42,887 nt of DNA, taken from positions 1 to 42,887 of the forward strand of contig JAWLFN010000004.1 in NCBI GenBank assembly GCA_041685555.1. Direction: 5' to 3'. Of the stretch, positions 33,564-42,673 are shown piece after piece. The stretch's first letter is position 1. Each line of letters starts with the position of its first letter. The translations under genes and the position numbers were made by a program. Below the pieces are notes generated by a model, which was not told the origin of the DNA, did not search any database, and worked only from the letters and a program-made list of their open reading frames with translations. This DNA comes from PWQG01 sp041685555 (GTDB taxonomy: Bacteria; Pseudomonadota; Gammaproteobacteria; Pseudomonadales; Pseudohongiellaceae).

Positions 33564-35031
33564 CGGGGTGATCCCAGAGGACCGGGACGCCGAAGATCGA
33601 ATGGACGGGGCCTGTGGCGAAGCCACGGTGGACGAGGCCATTGTGGCTCCCACCGGAGCCATGGAGCTGCTGTCACAGCTGGAGGTGCAGCGCCTGCACG
33701 AGATCGGTCACGGCGAGATCTATGAGCTGTTCCGCCGCTGCGCACTGGCGGTACTGAATTGTGATGATCGCTCGGACAGCGCGGAAGAGGTGTACCGGCG
33801 TTTCCCGGATTTCAATATCGAGATCCAGCGCCGCACTAGAGGGCTGCGGTTGCGTGTCAGCAACGCACCCGCCTGTGCCTTTGTGGATGGCGTCATGCTC
33901 AATGGTGTGCGCGATCATCTGTTCGCCGTATTGCGCGACATCGTTTTCGTCAGCAGTGAACTGTATCGGCCGCCGGAGAGCGGCGTGACGGACTACGAGT
34001 CGATCCGCATCCGGGAACAGCGTCCCGACGAACCCGGCGTGATCAAAAATCTGGTATTCGATGTGTTGCGTAATGCCGGCACCCTGCAACCGCGCCAGCC
34101 GCCCAGACTGGTAGTATGTTGGGGGGGACATGCCATCAGCCGCGAGGAATATGACTACAGCAAGCAGGTCGGCTATCAGGTCGGCCTGCGCGGCCTGGAC
34201 ATCTGTACCGGCTGTGGGCCCGGTGCCATGAAAGGGCCCATGAAAGGCGCCACGATCGGCCATGCCAAACAACGCATCAACGGTGGGCGTTATATTGGAA
34301 TCAGCGAGCCTGGCATCATCGCCGCCGAATCGCCCAACCCCATCGTCAATCAGCTGGTGGTGCTGCCGGATATCGAAAAGCGCCTGGAAGCCTTCGTGCG
34401 CCTGGGGCACGGCATCGTCGTATTCCCCGGCGGAGTGGGTACGCTGGAGGAAATCCTGTTCCTGCTGGGTACGTTGATGGACGAGACCAACCGTGACATC
34501 CATGTACCGTTGATTTTCACTGAACCCGGGTCCAGCAAGGGTTATTTCCGCCAAGTCGAGGCGTTCCTGGTGCAGGCACTGGGCGAGTCCGTCCGGAATT
34601 ACTATGAGATCATCGAGGATGATCCGGAGTCCGTGGCCCGCAGCATGAAGCAGGGTATTGCCACGGTGCGGCGCCAACGCCTGCGCTCCAGGGATGCTTT
34701 CTACTACAACTGGCTGCTGACTATTCCGGAGGCCATGAAGCGCCCGTTCGAGGTCAATCATCAGAATATGGCTGCCCTGCGGCTGGACAGTACGTTGCCG
34801 CCGGGGCAGCTGGCCGTAAACCTGCGTCAGGCCTTCTCCGGTATCGTGGCCGGCAACGTCAAGGATCGTGGCGTGCGTCTGGTGCGAGAGCAGGGGCCCT
34901 TCCGGCTGCATGGCGACCCGGCCATCATGGAGGCCATGGACGGGCTGCTCCAGGCATTTGTGGCGCGGGGCCGGATGAAGCTGGCCGCCGATGAGTACCA
35001 TCCCTGCTATACCATCACTGCCACTGAGTGA
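33547..35031 (+). CDS. ppnN: Pyrimidine/purine nucleotide 5'-monophosphate nucleosidase PpnN (YgdH)
   Basis: Cleaves nucleoside 5'-monophosphates to base and ribose 5-phosphate. The E. coli enzyme is activated by (p)ppGpp. The 494-residue product matches YgdH along its length: PTGAMELLSQLEVQRL, LFRRCALAVLN, VVCWGGHAISREEYDYSKQVG, DICTGCGPGAMKGPMKGATIGHA, the LOG-like core FPGGVGTLEEILFLLG, and FSGIVAGNVKDRGVR near the end. It is about 40 residues longer than E. coli, mainly an N-terminal extension (1-36) rich in acidic residues. AAGGG before ATG 33547 supports that start, but ATG 33601 would remove part of the extension. The start overlaps the preceding dehydrogenase gene. Confidence 0.94.
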   Translation: MTTRSDGVIPEDRDAEDRMDGACGEATVDEAIVAPTGAMELLSQLEVQRLHEIGHGEIYELFRRCALAVLNCDDRSDSAEEVYRRFPDFNIEIQRRTRGLRLRVSNAPACAFVDGVMLNGVRDHLFAVLRDIVFVSSELYRPPESGVTDYESIRIREQRPDEPGVIKNLVFDVLRNAGTLQPRQPPRLVVCWGGHAISREEYDYSKQVGYQVGLRGLDICTGCGPGAMKGPMKGATIGHAKQRINGGRYIGISEPGIIAAESPNPIVNQLVVLPDIEKRLEAFVRLGHGIVVFPGGVGTLEEILFLLGTLMDETNRDIHVPLIFTEPGSSKGYFRQVEAFLVQALGESVRNYYEIIEDDPESVARSMKQGIATVRRQRLRSRDAFYYNWLLTIPEAMKRPFEVNHQNMAALRLDSTLPPGQLAVNLRQAFSGIVAGNVKDRGVRLVREQGPFRLHGDPAIMEAMDGLLQAFVARGRMKLAADEYHPCYTITATE

Positions 35032-35050
35032 TGTGTCGAGCGCTGCCAGA

Positions 35051-35083
35051 ATACTTGACTAAAATACTCGGATATCTGATAAT
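35051..35083 (+). promoter_or_regulatory. suf operon promoter overlapped by a type-1 IscR box
   Basis: TTGACT (35055-35060) and GATAAT (35078-35083) with a 17-bp spacer form a good sigma70 promoter. The 25-bp stretch 35051-35075 has arms ATACTTGACT and ACTCGGATAT around AAAAT. It agrees at about 23 of 25 positions with the published type-1 IscR motif (ATA-SYY-GACT-RWWWY-AGTC-RRS-TAT). The box covers the -35, so [2Fe-2S]-IscR would be expected to repress. Confidence 0.8.
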
Positions 35084-35142
35084 TCGAGTACATGTTCGAG
35101 CGGGTACGTCTACGTCTCCCCGTTGATCTATTGAGGTATATC

Positions 35143-36579
35143 ATGGCTGAACAGGTCGAGGATCTGATCCGTAAGGATTATGCGGCGGGTTTCCATTCCG
35201 CGATCGAGTCCGATACGTTGCCCCCCGGGCTCAACGAGGACGTGGTCCGTTTCATCTCCGCCAAGAAGAACGAGCCGGAGTGGATGCTGGAGTGGCGCCT
35301 GAAAGCCTATCGCGCCTGGCGGGAGATGGATGAGCCGGACTGGGCTCACGTCCATTACCCGAAGATCGACTTCGACGCGATCTCCTATTACAGTGCGCCG
35401 AAAAGTATGGAAGATCGGCCGCAGAGCCTGGATGAGGTCGATCCCGAGCTGCTCGAGACCTACGAGAAGCTCGGCATCCCGCTGCACGAGCAGGAAGCGC
35501 TCGCCGGCGTGGCTGTCGATGCCGTGTTCGACTCGGTCTCCGTGGTCACCACCTTCCGCAAGAAACTGTACGAAGCCGGAGTGATCTTCTGCTCGATCAG
35601 CGAGGCGTTGCAGGATTACCCGGAGCTGATCCGGAAGCACCTGGGCACCGTGGTGCCGCAGCGCGACAACTTCTTTGCGGCGCTGAATTCCGCCGTGTTC
35701 TCCGATGGCTCTTTCGTCTATATTCCCAAGGGCGTGAAGTGCCCGATGGAGCTGTCCACCTATTTCCGCATCAACGAGCTCAACACCGGGCAGTTCGAGC
35801 GCACGCTGATCGTGGCCGAGGAAGGTTCCGAAGTCAGCTACCTGGAAGGCTGCACGGCGCCCATGCGCGACGAGAACCAGCTGCATGCCGCCGTGGTCGA
35901 GCTGGTGGCCATGGACGATGCGAAGATCAAGTATTCCACGGTGCAGAACTGGTACCCCGGCGACAAGGACGGCAAGGGTGGCATCTACAACTTCGTCACC
36001 AAGCGGGGCATGGCGCATCGCAATGCCCATATTTCCTGGACTCAGGTCGAGACCGGTTCCGCCGTGACCTGGAAGTATCCGAGCTGCATCCTGAAGGGGG
36101 ATAACAGCGTCGGTGAATTCTATTCGGTGGCCCTGACCAATAACTGGCAGCAGGCGGACACTGGAACCAAGATGATCCATCTGGGCAAGAACACCCGCTC
36201 TACCATCATCGCCAAGGGTATTTCCGCCGGGCAAAGCCAGAGCGCCTATCGGGGCCTGGTGCGCATCAATCCGGGGGCGGAAGGGGCGCGTAACTATACG
36301 CAGTGCGACTCGCTGTTGATCGGCGATCAGTGCGGTGCTCACACATTCCCGTATATCGAGAATCGGAACAACAGCGCGGTGATCGAACACGAGGCGACCA
36401 CCTCGCGAGTCAGCGACGACCAGATGTTCGTGTGTCAGCAGCGCGGCCTGGATGAAGAAAAAGCCGTGTCGATGATCGTCAATGGCTTCTGCCGCGAAGT
36501 GTTCCGGGAACTGCCGATGGAATTCGCCGTGGAAGCCGGCAAGCTGCTGGAAGTCAGTCTGGAGGGCTCGGTCGGCTGA
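35143..36579 (+). CDS. sufB: Fe-S cluster scaffold subunit SufB
   Basis: Scaffold component of the SufBC2D complex on which Fe-S clusters are built in the cytoplasm. The 478-residue product ends with the near-invariant stretch GDQCGAHTFPYIENRNNSAVIEHEATTSRVSDDQMFVCQQRGL; C397 corresponds to the essential E. coli C405. NGFCREVFRELPMEFAVEAGKLLEVSLEGSVG closes the protein. I chose ATG 35143 (MAEQVEDLIRKDYAAGF) with GAGG 6 nt upstream; the longer frame from 35092 would begin almost at the predicted transcription start. It is first in the sufBCDSATE operon; no rrf2-type regulator gene precedes it. Confidence 0.98.
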   Translation: MAEQVEDLIRKDYAAGFHSAIESDTLPPGLNEDVVRFISAKKNEPEWMLEWRLKAYRAWREMDEPDWAHVHYPKIDFDAISYYSAPKSMEDRPQSLDEVDPELLETYEKLGIPLHEQEALAGVAVDAVFDSVSVVTTFRKKLYEAGVIFCSISEALQDYPELIRKHLGTVVPQRDNFFAALNSAVFSDGSFVYIPKGVKCPMELSTYFRINELNTGQFERTLIVAEEGSEVSYLEGCTAPMRDENQLHAAVVELVAMDDAKIKYSTVQNWYPGDKDGKGGIYNFVTKRGMAHRNAHISWTQVETGSAVTWKYPSCILKGDNSVGEFYSVALTNNWQQADTGTKMIHLGKNTRSTIIAKGISAGQSQSAYRGLVRINPGAEGARNYTQCDSLLIGDQCGAHTFPYIENRNNSAVIEHEATTSRVSDDQMFVCQQRGLDEEKAVSMIVNGFCREVFRELPMEFAVEAGKLLEVSLEGSVG

Positions 36580-36640
36580 TCAGCCGGTCGCGCCCAAGGG
36601 TGCCGCACCTCATTCAATAATCTGTTGAACGGAAACTGTT

Positions 36641-37390
<750 letters not shown>

Positions 37391-37392
37391 GC

Positions 37393-38751
37393 ATGAGTGA
37401 TTTCCAGCAACAGGCACTGAAACTGGCCGCGCTGCAGCGGCGTGGTCACGATGCCGGATGGCTGTCCGACCTGCGGGAGAGCGGGGCGCGGCAGTGGATG
37501 CGCTCCGCCTGGCCCGGCCGCAAGACCGAGCTGTGGAAATACACGCCGCTGAAGGCCTTGCAGAATCAGTCCTTCGAGGACTGGGCGCAACCGCAGCCTG
37601 GTTGGCAGGACGACATCGAATTGTTGCCGGTGAATGGGTGCCGCCTGGTGTTTGTCAACGGTGTCTTTGACGAGACACAGTCCGATGCTCTGCCGTCGCA
37701 GGTGTCCCTTTTCAGTCGTGCCAGCGAGCAGGGTCAGCAGGTGCTGCGTGACACACTGGGTACTGTCCTGGACACCGAGCGCCATCTGTTCGCCGCCCTG
37801 AGTAACGCCTGGGCCGACGAGGGTGTGCTGCTGCACGTACCGGCCAACACCGTGCTGGAGCAGCCGGTATATGTCGTGCATGTGTCCACCCCGCAGGCTC
37901 AGCCCTCGGTGGCCAGTACACGGGTGCTGGCCGTGCTGGAGCAGGGCTCGAAGGCGGAGCTGATTGAGCATTACGTGTCGGCGGGTCAACAGCAGAACGG
38001 TTTTGTCAACGCGCTGACCGAGGTCTCGATGGGCGCCAATGCCGCTTTCCGGCATACGCGCATCAACCTGGAAGACGAGAGCCTGCTGCACATCGGTGGC
38101 GTACACGTCGCCTTGCATCGTGATGCCCGTTTCGAGGGATTCACGATTGCCGAGGGCAGCGAGCTGAAGCGTATCGACTACCAGGTAACTCATCGCGAGC
38201 CCGGCGCGCATCTGGGACTCGACGGAGTCTACCTGGCACACGGGCACCAGCTGCTGGACTACCACACCAATATTGAGCACGCGGCCCCGCATGGCACCAC
38301 GGACGAAGTGTTCCGTGGCATCATCGGCGACCGCGCCAGGGCCGTATTCAACGGGCGGATCCATATTCACCCGCACGCCCAGAAAACACTGGCCGAGCTC
38401 AGCAATAGAAACCTGCTGACCTCGCGAACGGCCGAGATCGACACCAAGCCGGAACTGGAGATCTACGCGGACGACGTGCGCTGTGCACACGGCGCCACAG
38501 TCAGTCAGCTGGACGGCACGGCGTTGTATTATCTGCAGAGTCGGGGCATCACCGCCGAGCAGGCCCGCGTCATGCTCAGTTTCGGCTTCATCAATGAACT
38601 GCTGCAGCAGATACCGCGTGAGGAGATCCGCGAATACCTGCAGCGACACCTGCAGGTGCTGTTCGAGCGCAGTGACAGCCTGATCGGCGATGCCGGCCCG
38701 CTGGAGCTGCACGATGACGCGGCCCCGGCGGATGCTGGAGGGAAGCACTGA
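37393..38751 (+). CDS. sufD: Fe-S assembly subunit SufD
   Basis: Partner of SufB in the SufBC2D scaffold, needed for iron entry. The 452-residue product has the SufD start KTELWKYTPLKAL, the beta-helix core, and the conserved ELEIYADDVRCAHGATVSQLD with the essential histidine, followed by YYLQSRGITAEQARVMLSFGFINELL. ATG 37393 has GAGGTGG about 7 nt upstream. GTG 37387, overlapping the sufC stop, is the alternative and adds two residues. The stop shares one base with the sufS start (TGATG). Confidence 0.97.
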   Translation: MSDFQQQALKLAALQRRGHDAGWLSDLRESGARQWMRSAWPGRKTELWKYTPLKALQNQSFEDWAQPQPGWQDDIELLPVNGCRLVFVNGVFDETQSDALPSQVSLFSRASEQGQQVLRDTLGTVLDTERHLFAALSNAWADEGVLLHVPANTVLEQPVYVVHVSTPQAQPSVASTRVLAVLEQGSKAELIEHYVSAGQQQNGFVNALTEVSMGANAAFRHTRINLEDESLLHIGGVHVALHRDARFEGFTIAEGSELKRIDYQVTHREPGAHLGLDGVYLAHGHQLLDYHTNIEHAAPHGTTDEVFRGIIGDRARAVFNGRIHIHPHAQKTLAELSNRNLLTSRTAEIDTKPELEIYADDVRCAHGATVSQLDGTALYYLQSRGITAEQARVMLSFGFINELLQQIPREEIREYLQRHLQVLFERSDSLIGDAGPLELHDDAAPADAGGKH

Positions 38752-40007
38752 TGGTGGAAGCCGTAACGCCCATGAACCGGACGCTACCGACCTTTGATGC
38801 GGAACGCGTACGCCGTGACTTCCCGATTCTGCAGCAGCAGGTCAACAGGAAGCCGCTGGCTTACCTGGATAACGCAGCGACCACGCAGAAGCCCGTGACG
38901 GTCATCGATGCGATCAGTGACTACTACCGACACGACAACAGCAATGTACACCGCGCCGCCCATGCCCTGAGTGATCGGGCCACGGCACAATTCGAGCAGA
39001 CGCGGAGCGATGTGGCCACGTTCATCAACGCGGCCGAAAGGCACGAGATCATCTGGACCCGCGGCACCACCGAGGCCATCAACCTGGTGGCCAATAGCTG
39101 GGGCCGCAAGAATCTGAAGGCGGGTGATCGCATTCTGCTGTCCGCCATGGAACACCATTCCAACATCGTACCCTGGCAGATGGTCGCGCAGGAGACCGGT
39201 GCCGAGATCGTCGTTATTCCCGTGGATGAGACCGGGACCCTGGATATGGACGCCTTCCGTGGGCTGCTGGATGAGCGCGTGAAGATGGTGGCGATCGTGC
39301 ATGTCTCCAATGCGCTGGGCACGGTCAATCCGGTAGCGGAGATAACGCGACTGGCGCATGAGGCTGGCGCGCGGGTGCTGATCGATGGTGCCCAGGCCGT
39401 GGGCCATTTTCCGGTGGATGTACAGGCGCTGGACTGTGATTTCTATGCGTTTTCCGCGCACAAGATGTTCGGGCCCACCGGCATTGGTGTACTGTATGGC
39501 CGTACCGAGCTGCTGGAAACCATGCCGCCGTATCAGGGCGGCGGCGAGATGATCGAGACCGTGAGCTTCGATGGCACTGTCTATGGCGGATTGCCGTACC
39601 GCTTTGAAGCTGGCACACCGGATATTGCCGGAGTCATCGGTCTGGGTGCGGCGGTGGCGTATCTGTGGGATCTGGATCGCAGCGGGGCGGCGATGCATGA
39701 GCAGGCCTTGCTGCGGGCGACCGAGGAGGCGGCTGCGGAACGCGGCGGTCTGCGGCTGGTGGGTACCGCCGAAGGCAAGGCCAGCGTGTTCGGTTTTCTG
39801 CTGGAGGGGGCGCATCCATCGGATGTCGGTATGCTGCTGGACCAGCAGGGCGTGGCGGTGCGCACCGGGCATCACTGCGCACAGCCGATCAGGGCTCAAT
39901 ACGGGATTCCCGGCACCATCCGGGCCAGTTTCAGTTTCTATAATACATTCGACGACGTGGAGCGACTGTTCGTGGCCCTGGACAAGGCCCGGACGATGTT
40001 GCTCTGA
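38751..40007 (+). CDS. sufS: Cysteine desulfurase SufS
   Basis: PLP enzyme that takes sulfur from cysteine and passes it to SufE. The 418-residue product is a class II (SufS/CsdA) desulfurase: YLDNAATTQKP, MEHHSNIVPWQ, DGAQAVGH, the PLP lysine K238 in SAHKMFGPTGIGVLYG, and the persulfide cysteine C376 in RTGHHCAQP. The length is slightly above E. coli (406) through the N terminus. ATG 38751 overlaps the sufD stop by one base; the in-frame ATG a few codons on (MNRTLP) is an alternative. Confidence 0.98.
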   Translation: MVEAVTPMNRTLPTFDAERVRRDFPILQQQVNRKPLAYLDNAATTQKPVTVIDAISDYYRHDNSNVHRAAHALSDRATAQFEQTRSDVATFINAAERHEIIWTRGTTEAINLVANSWGRKNLKAGDRILLSAMEHHSNIVPWQMVAQETGAEIVVIPVDETGTLDMDAFRGLLDERVKMVAIVHVSNALGTVNPVAEITRLAHEAGARVLIDGAQAVGHFPVDVQALDCDFYAFSAHKMFGPTGIGVLYGRTELLETMPPYQGGGEMIETVSFDGTVYGGLPYRFEAGTPDIAGVIGLGAAVAYLWDLDRSGAAMHEQALLRATEEAAAERGGLRLVGTAEGKASVFGFLLEGAHPSDVGMLLDQQGVAVRTGHHCAQPIRAQYGIPGTIRASFSFYNTFDDVERLFVALDKARTMLL

Positions 40008-40032
40008 ACGCCGTGTTACAGAGGTGACAGGC

Positions 40033-40404
40033 ATGAGTGTTGAAGCGTTCGATCCGACACAGGTTGATCTCAGTGTCAGTGATGAGGCAGCGGCGCATTT
40101 CCGCCGCCAGCTGCAGAGCAGTCCGGATGCCCGGGCCGTGCGCCTGAGCGTCAAGGAAAGTGGCTGTACCGGATACATGTATGTGGTGGATCTGGTGCAG
40201 GGCGATGACGCAGAGGATCGGGATTTTCATGTGCAGGTGGGTGACGACATCGACCTGCGGGTGGACCGCGACAGCCTCGCCATCATCAATGGTACCCGGA
40301 TCGATCTGGTCACGGAAGGAGTGAACCGGCAGTTGCGATTCCTCAATCCCAATGCACAGGATCAATGCGGCTGTGGTGAAAGCTTCAACGTGGCAAAGGA
40401 CTGA
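40033..40404 (+). CDS. sufA: A-type Fe-S carrier SufA/IscA
   Basis: HesB-type carrier that receives clusters from SufBCD and passes them to apoproteins. The 123-residue product has the three ligand cysteines: C45 in KESGCTGYMYVVD and C112/C114 in DQCGCGESF. GAGG at 40021-40024 precedes the ATG, which lies 25 bp after sufS. The much longer frame that begins within sufS is a shadow. The name sufA rests on operon context, since IscA, ErpA and SufA are hard to separate by motif. Confidence 0.95.
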   Translation: MSVEAFDPTQVDLSVSDEAAAHFRRQLQSSPDARAVRLSVKESGCTGYMYVVDLVQGDDAEDRDFHVQVGDDIDLRVDRDSLAIINGTRIDLVTEGVNRQLRFLNPNAQDQCGCGESFNVAKD

Positions 40405-40407
40405 TGC

Positions 40408-40941
40408 ATGCAACAGCAGATGATGGTGGTCCAGTCGGACTGCCCGGCGCGACGCGTGCCGGACGGTACACCGGTCACCATTCCCAAGGACTCCTTCATA
40501 CGCATCACACAGAGTCTGGGTGGTAACTACACCGTGGTCGCCGACGGGCAGATGCTGCGTGTCGATGGCACCGATGCAGCCGCACTGGGCATGGAGCCGG
40601 AAACCCTGAGCTTTCCGGAGCCGAGGGATGACCGCATCAGCGAAGAGCAGGTATGGGAAGCACTGTCGACCGTCTATGATCCGGAGATTCCCGTGGATCT
40701 GGTCAATCTGGGCCTGATCTACCGCGTCGATATCGATCAGGAGAATAAGTCCGTGGACATCGACATGACCCTGACTGCTCCGGGCTGTGGTATGGGGCCG
40801 GTGTTGGTCGGGGATGTGGAGTACCGCGTCCGCATGGTGCCCAATGTCGAAACGGTCAATGTGGAGATGGTGTTCGATCCGCCCTGGAGCCGCGATATGA
40901 TGAGCGAGGAAGCTCAGCTGGAAACGGGGATGTTTTACTGA
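40408..40941 (+). CDS. sufT: Fe-S maturation protein SufT (MIP18 family)
   Basis: A MIP18/DUF59 protein found in suf operons, thought to act in late Fe-S protein maturation. The 177-residue product has an N-terminal extension (1-85; TPVTIPKDSFIRITQSLGGNYTVV) and the MIP18 domain from about 88: YDPEIPVDLVNLGLIYRVDI, LTAPGCGMGPVLVGDVE, VEMVFDPPWSRDMMSEEA. The extension is that of the SufT subfamily rather than of Mrp/ApbC. It begins 3 bp after sufA and its stop shares one base with the sufE start. Exact biochemical role is unsettled. Confidence 0.93.
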   Translation: MQQQMMVVQSDCPARRVPDGTPVTIPKDSFIRITQSLGGNYTVVADGQMLRVDGTDAAALGMEPETLSFPEPRDDRISEEQVWEALSTVYDPEIPVDLVNLGLIYRVDIDQENKSVDIDMTLTAPGCGMGPVLVGDVEYRVRMVPNVETVNVEMVFDPPWSRDMMSEEAQLETGMFY

Positions 40942-41363
40942 TGAGTCGCTTCGGTACCGAAATCACCGCCGACGAGATCGTCGATACCCTGTCGTTTTTC
41001 GATGACTGGGAAGAGCGCTACCGCTACATCATTGATCTCGGCCGGGAGTTGCCGCCGATGGAGTCCCATCAACAGCGCGAAGAGAATCTTGTACGCGGAT
41101 GCCAGAGCCAGGTGTGGCTGGTGCCACGCGAGGAAGAAGGGCGGTTGTATTTTGATGTCGACAGCGATGCCTTCATCGTCAAGGGACTGCTGGGCGTGGT
41201 GCTGGCGGCCTATAATGGCAAGCGCCCGGAGGAAATCCGCGACTTCGATATCGAGGCCTATTTCGATGAACTGGATCTGATGCGTCATCTCAGCCCCACT
41301 CGGGGCAGCGGGCTGCAGGCCATGGTGAAAAAGATCCAGGACACCGCCGGTGAGCGGCTCTGA
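40941..41363 (+). CDS. sufE: Sulfur acceptor protein SufE
   Basis: Accepts persulfide sulfur from SufS and raises its activity. The 140-residue product has the SufE fold signature DDWEERYRYIIDLGRELPP and the acceptor cysteine C54 in NLVRGCQSQVWLV, equivalent to E. coli C51. The C-terminal helices end LSPTRGSGLQAMVKKI. It is last in the suf operon and converges on the Sel1-type gene 31 bp away; I see no clear terminator in that gap. Confidence 0.97.
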   Translation: MSRFGTEITADEIVDTLSFFDDWEERYRYIIDLGRELPPMESHQQREENLVRGCQSQVWLVPREEEGRLYFDVDSDAFIVKGLLGVVLAAYNGKRPEEIRDFDIEAYFDELDLMRHLSPTRGSGLQAMVKKIQDTAGERL

Positions 41364-41394
41364 CGGGCCTCCACCGAGTCCCGAATGCTTATTC

Positions 41395-42066
41395 TTATTG
41401 CCCGGAGAGAGTCTGCTCCGCGTACAGGCGCCGCGCCTCACTGATCTGCGACGGTGCCATGTCAGCCTGCAGCGACTGCAGCAGCGCGGAAGCCTGCGGA
41501 TAATCATTGTCCCGCGCCGCCTGGGCCCAGAAATGTGCCTGCACCGGGTCCTGCTCCACCCCCAGACCGTCCTGATACATGGTAGCCAGATAGTACTGCG
41601 CCTCGGCATGACCGGAGCTGGCGGCCTGTTCATACCACTCGGCGGCCCTGGCGCGGTTGCGTGAGCGGGTCAGCAGCGACAGCGGCCAGACGGACTGCCA
41701 GCCGGCATTGACCCCCTGGCCATTGAAATACATCACTCCGACATTGAACTGGGCCGTGGTGTGTCCCTGTTCCGCCGCCTTTGTCAGCCAGCTCAGTGCC
41801 TGCTCCGCATCTTCTTCCACGCCGCGACCGGTGAAATACAGGATGCCGAGATTGTACTGGGCTACGTCCAGACCGTCCTCGGCGGCCTGGCGGAATTCGC
41901 GCAGCGCCGTGTCATAGTCGCCACTGCGCGCCGCATCCAGCCCGATCTCATAGGCATCGTAGGCGGCCTGCAGTTCAGCCTGTTGCCGGTCCAGGTCGGA
42001 TTCTTCCGCCGACCAGCCAGGAGATGACGGAACAAGCAGCAGTACCGCGAGCAGGAGCGCGCGCAT
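41395..42066 (-). CDS. Exported Sel1-repeat (TPR-like) protein
   Basis: A 223-residue protein with a signal peptide (MRALLLAVLLLVPSSPGWSAE) and Sel1-like repeats, helical hairpins used for protein binding. Repeat units are visible as LREFRQAAEDGLDVAQYNLGILYFTGRGVEED, ALSWLTKAAEQGHTTAQFNVGVMYFNGQGV and AAEWYEQAASSGHAEAQYYLATMYQDGLGVEQD, plus a degenerate last unit. Between units two and three is an unusual insert of about 18 residues (NAGWQSVWPLSLLTRSRN) where the usual linker has four to five. It is downstream of, and 2 bp from, a second small Sel1-type gene, so the two are cotranscribed leftward. Function unknown. Confidence 0.85.
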   Translation of the reverse strand: MRALLLAVLLLVPSSPGWSAEESDLDRQQAELQAAYDAYEIGLDAARSGDYDTALREFRQAAEDGLDVAQYNLGILYFTGRGVEEDAEQALSWLTKAAEQGHTTAQFNVGVMYFNGQGVNAGWQSVWPLSLLTRSRNRARAAEWYEQAASSGHAEAQYYLATMYQDGLGVEQDPVQAHFWAQAARDNDYPQASALLQSLQADMAPSQISEARRLYAEQTLSGQ

Positions 42067-42068
42067 CG

Positions 42069-42470
42069 CTAGTCCCGGTTCCAGAATTCATGCATGTCCG
42101 ATACGCCGCCCTCGTACCATTCGATGGCCAGCCGCTCGGCTTGTGCGATCTGCCCGTCGCTCATCCGCTCCCGCATGGCCGCCAGCGGTTCACGCAACTC
42201 GCGCTGGCCACGGAGATAGGCCACCGTCATCCACATATGGGCACGCATGACATCGCGATCGGTCCCTTCGCCCTTCTCATACATCCGGCCCAGTTGCGCC
42301 TGCGCCCTCGCGTCGTTTTCCTGCGCCGCGGCCTGAATCTCGGAAAAGGCTGTGTCGTAGTCACCCGCCTCATAGGCGTCCATTGCCTGATCGTAATCCG
42401 CCAGCACGCTGGTTGCGGCAGCCGTTAACGTGATAAATGACAAGATCTTGATAATTCGAAGGTTTTTCAT
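42069..42470 (-). CDS. Small exported Sel1-repeat protein
   Basis: A 133-residue protein with a signal peptide (KILSFITLTAAATSVLA) and about two Sel1/TPR-like units: YDQAMDAYEAGDYDTAFSEIQAAAQENDARAQAQLGRMYEKGEGTDRD and a following MRAHMWMTVAYLRG segment. The C-terminal motif AERLAIEWY resembles the endings of other short Sel1 proteins. GAGAGA lies about 10 nt before the ATG. It is the first gene of the leftward pair. Its promoter region backs onto the tRNA-Arg promoter. Function unknown. Confidence 0.85.
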   Translation of the reverse strand: MKNLRIIKILSFITLTAAATSVLADYDQAMDAYEAGDYDTAFSEIQAAAQENDARAQAQLGRMYEKGEGTDRDVMRAHMWMTVAYLRGQRELREPLAAMRERMSDGQIAQAERLAIEWYEGGVSDMHEFWNRD

Positions 42471-42498
42471 ACATGCATCTCTCGTTTGTGATGTGCTG

Positions 42499-42507
42499 AT
42501 TCTACCA
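42499..42507 (-). promoter_or_regulatory. Candidate extended -10 promoter for the Sel1 pair
   Basis: Read on the minus strand the site is TGG followed by TAGAAT, an extended -10 element with no good -35, ending 29 bp before the start codon at 42470. Confidence 0.35.
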
Positions 42508-42541
42508 CGTGGATGTGAATGGAAGAAATCACCATCAAATT

Positions 42542-42581
42542 GCCCTGACCCCCTTTGAAAATGCAGCAGAATCTATATAAT
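42542..42581 (+). promoter_or_regulatory. tRNA-Arg promoter with GCCCTGACCCC module
   Basis: TATAAT (42576-42581) and TTTGAA (42554-42559) or TTGAAA (42555-42560) give a 16- or 15-bp spacer, 15 bp before the tRNA. GCCCTGACCCC (42542-42552) is identical to the sequence before tRNA-Ser at nearly the same distance from the -10. Confidence 0.6.
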
Positions 42582-42596
42582 ACACACCCTCTCAAC

Positions 42597-42673
42597 GCAC
42601 CCGTAGCTCAGCTGGATAGAGTACCTGACTACGAATCAGGGGGTCGGAGGTTCGAATCCTCCCGGGTGCGCCA
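42597..42673 (+). tRNA. tRNA-Arg (anticodon ACG)
   Basis: A 77-nt cloverleaf with acceptor GCACCCG/CGGGTGC, discriminator G and encoded CCA (42671-42673). The anticodon stem is CCTGA/TCAGG with loop CTACGAA, giving anticodon ACG (wobble inosine after deamination), which reads CGU, CGC and CGA. The T-arm is GGAGG TTCGAAT CCTCC. Its last 19 bases plus the next base are repeated exactly at 42836-42855. Confidence 0.97.

Noticed and set aside
35092..35142. Upstream ATG giving a longer SufB (MFERVRLRLPVDLLRYI extension)
   Set aside because: It begins about where transcription should start, has no ribosome binding site, and the extension is foreign to SufB; ATG 35143 has a GAGG at good distance.
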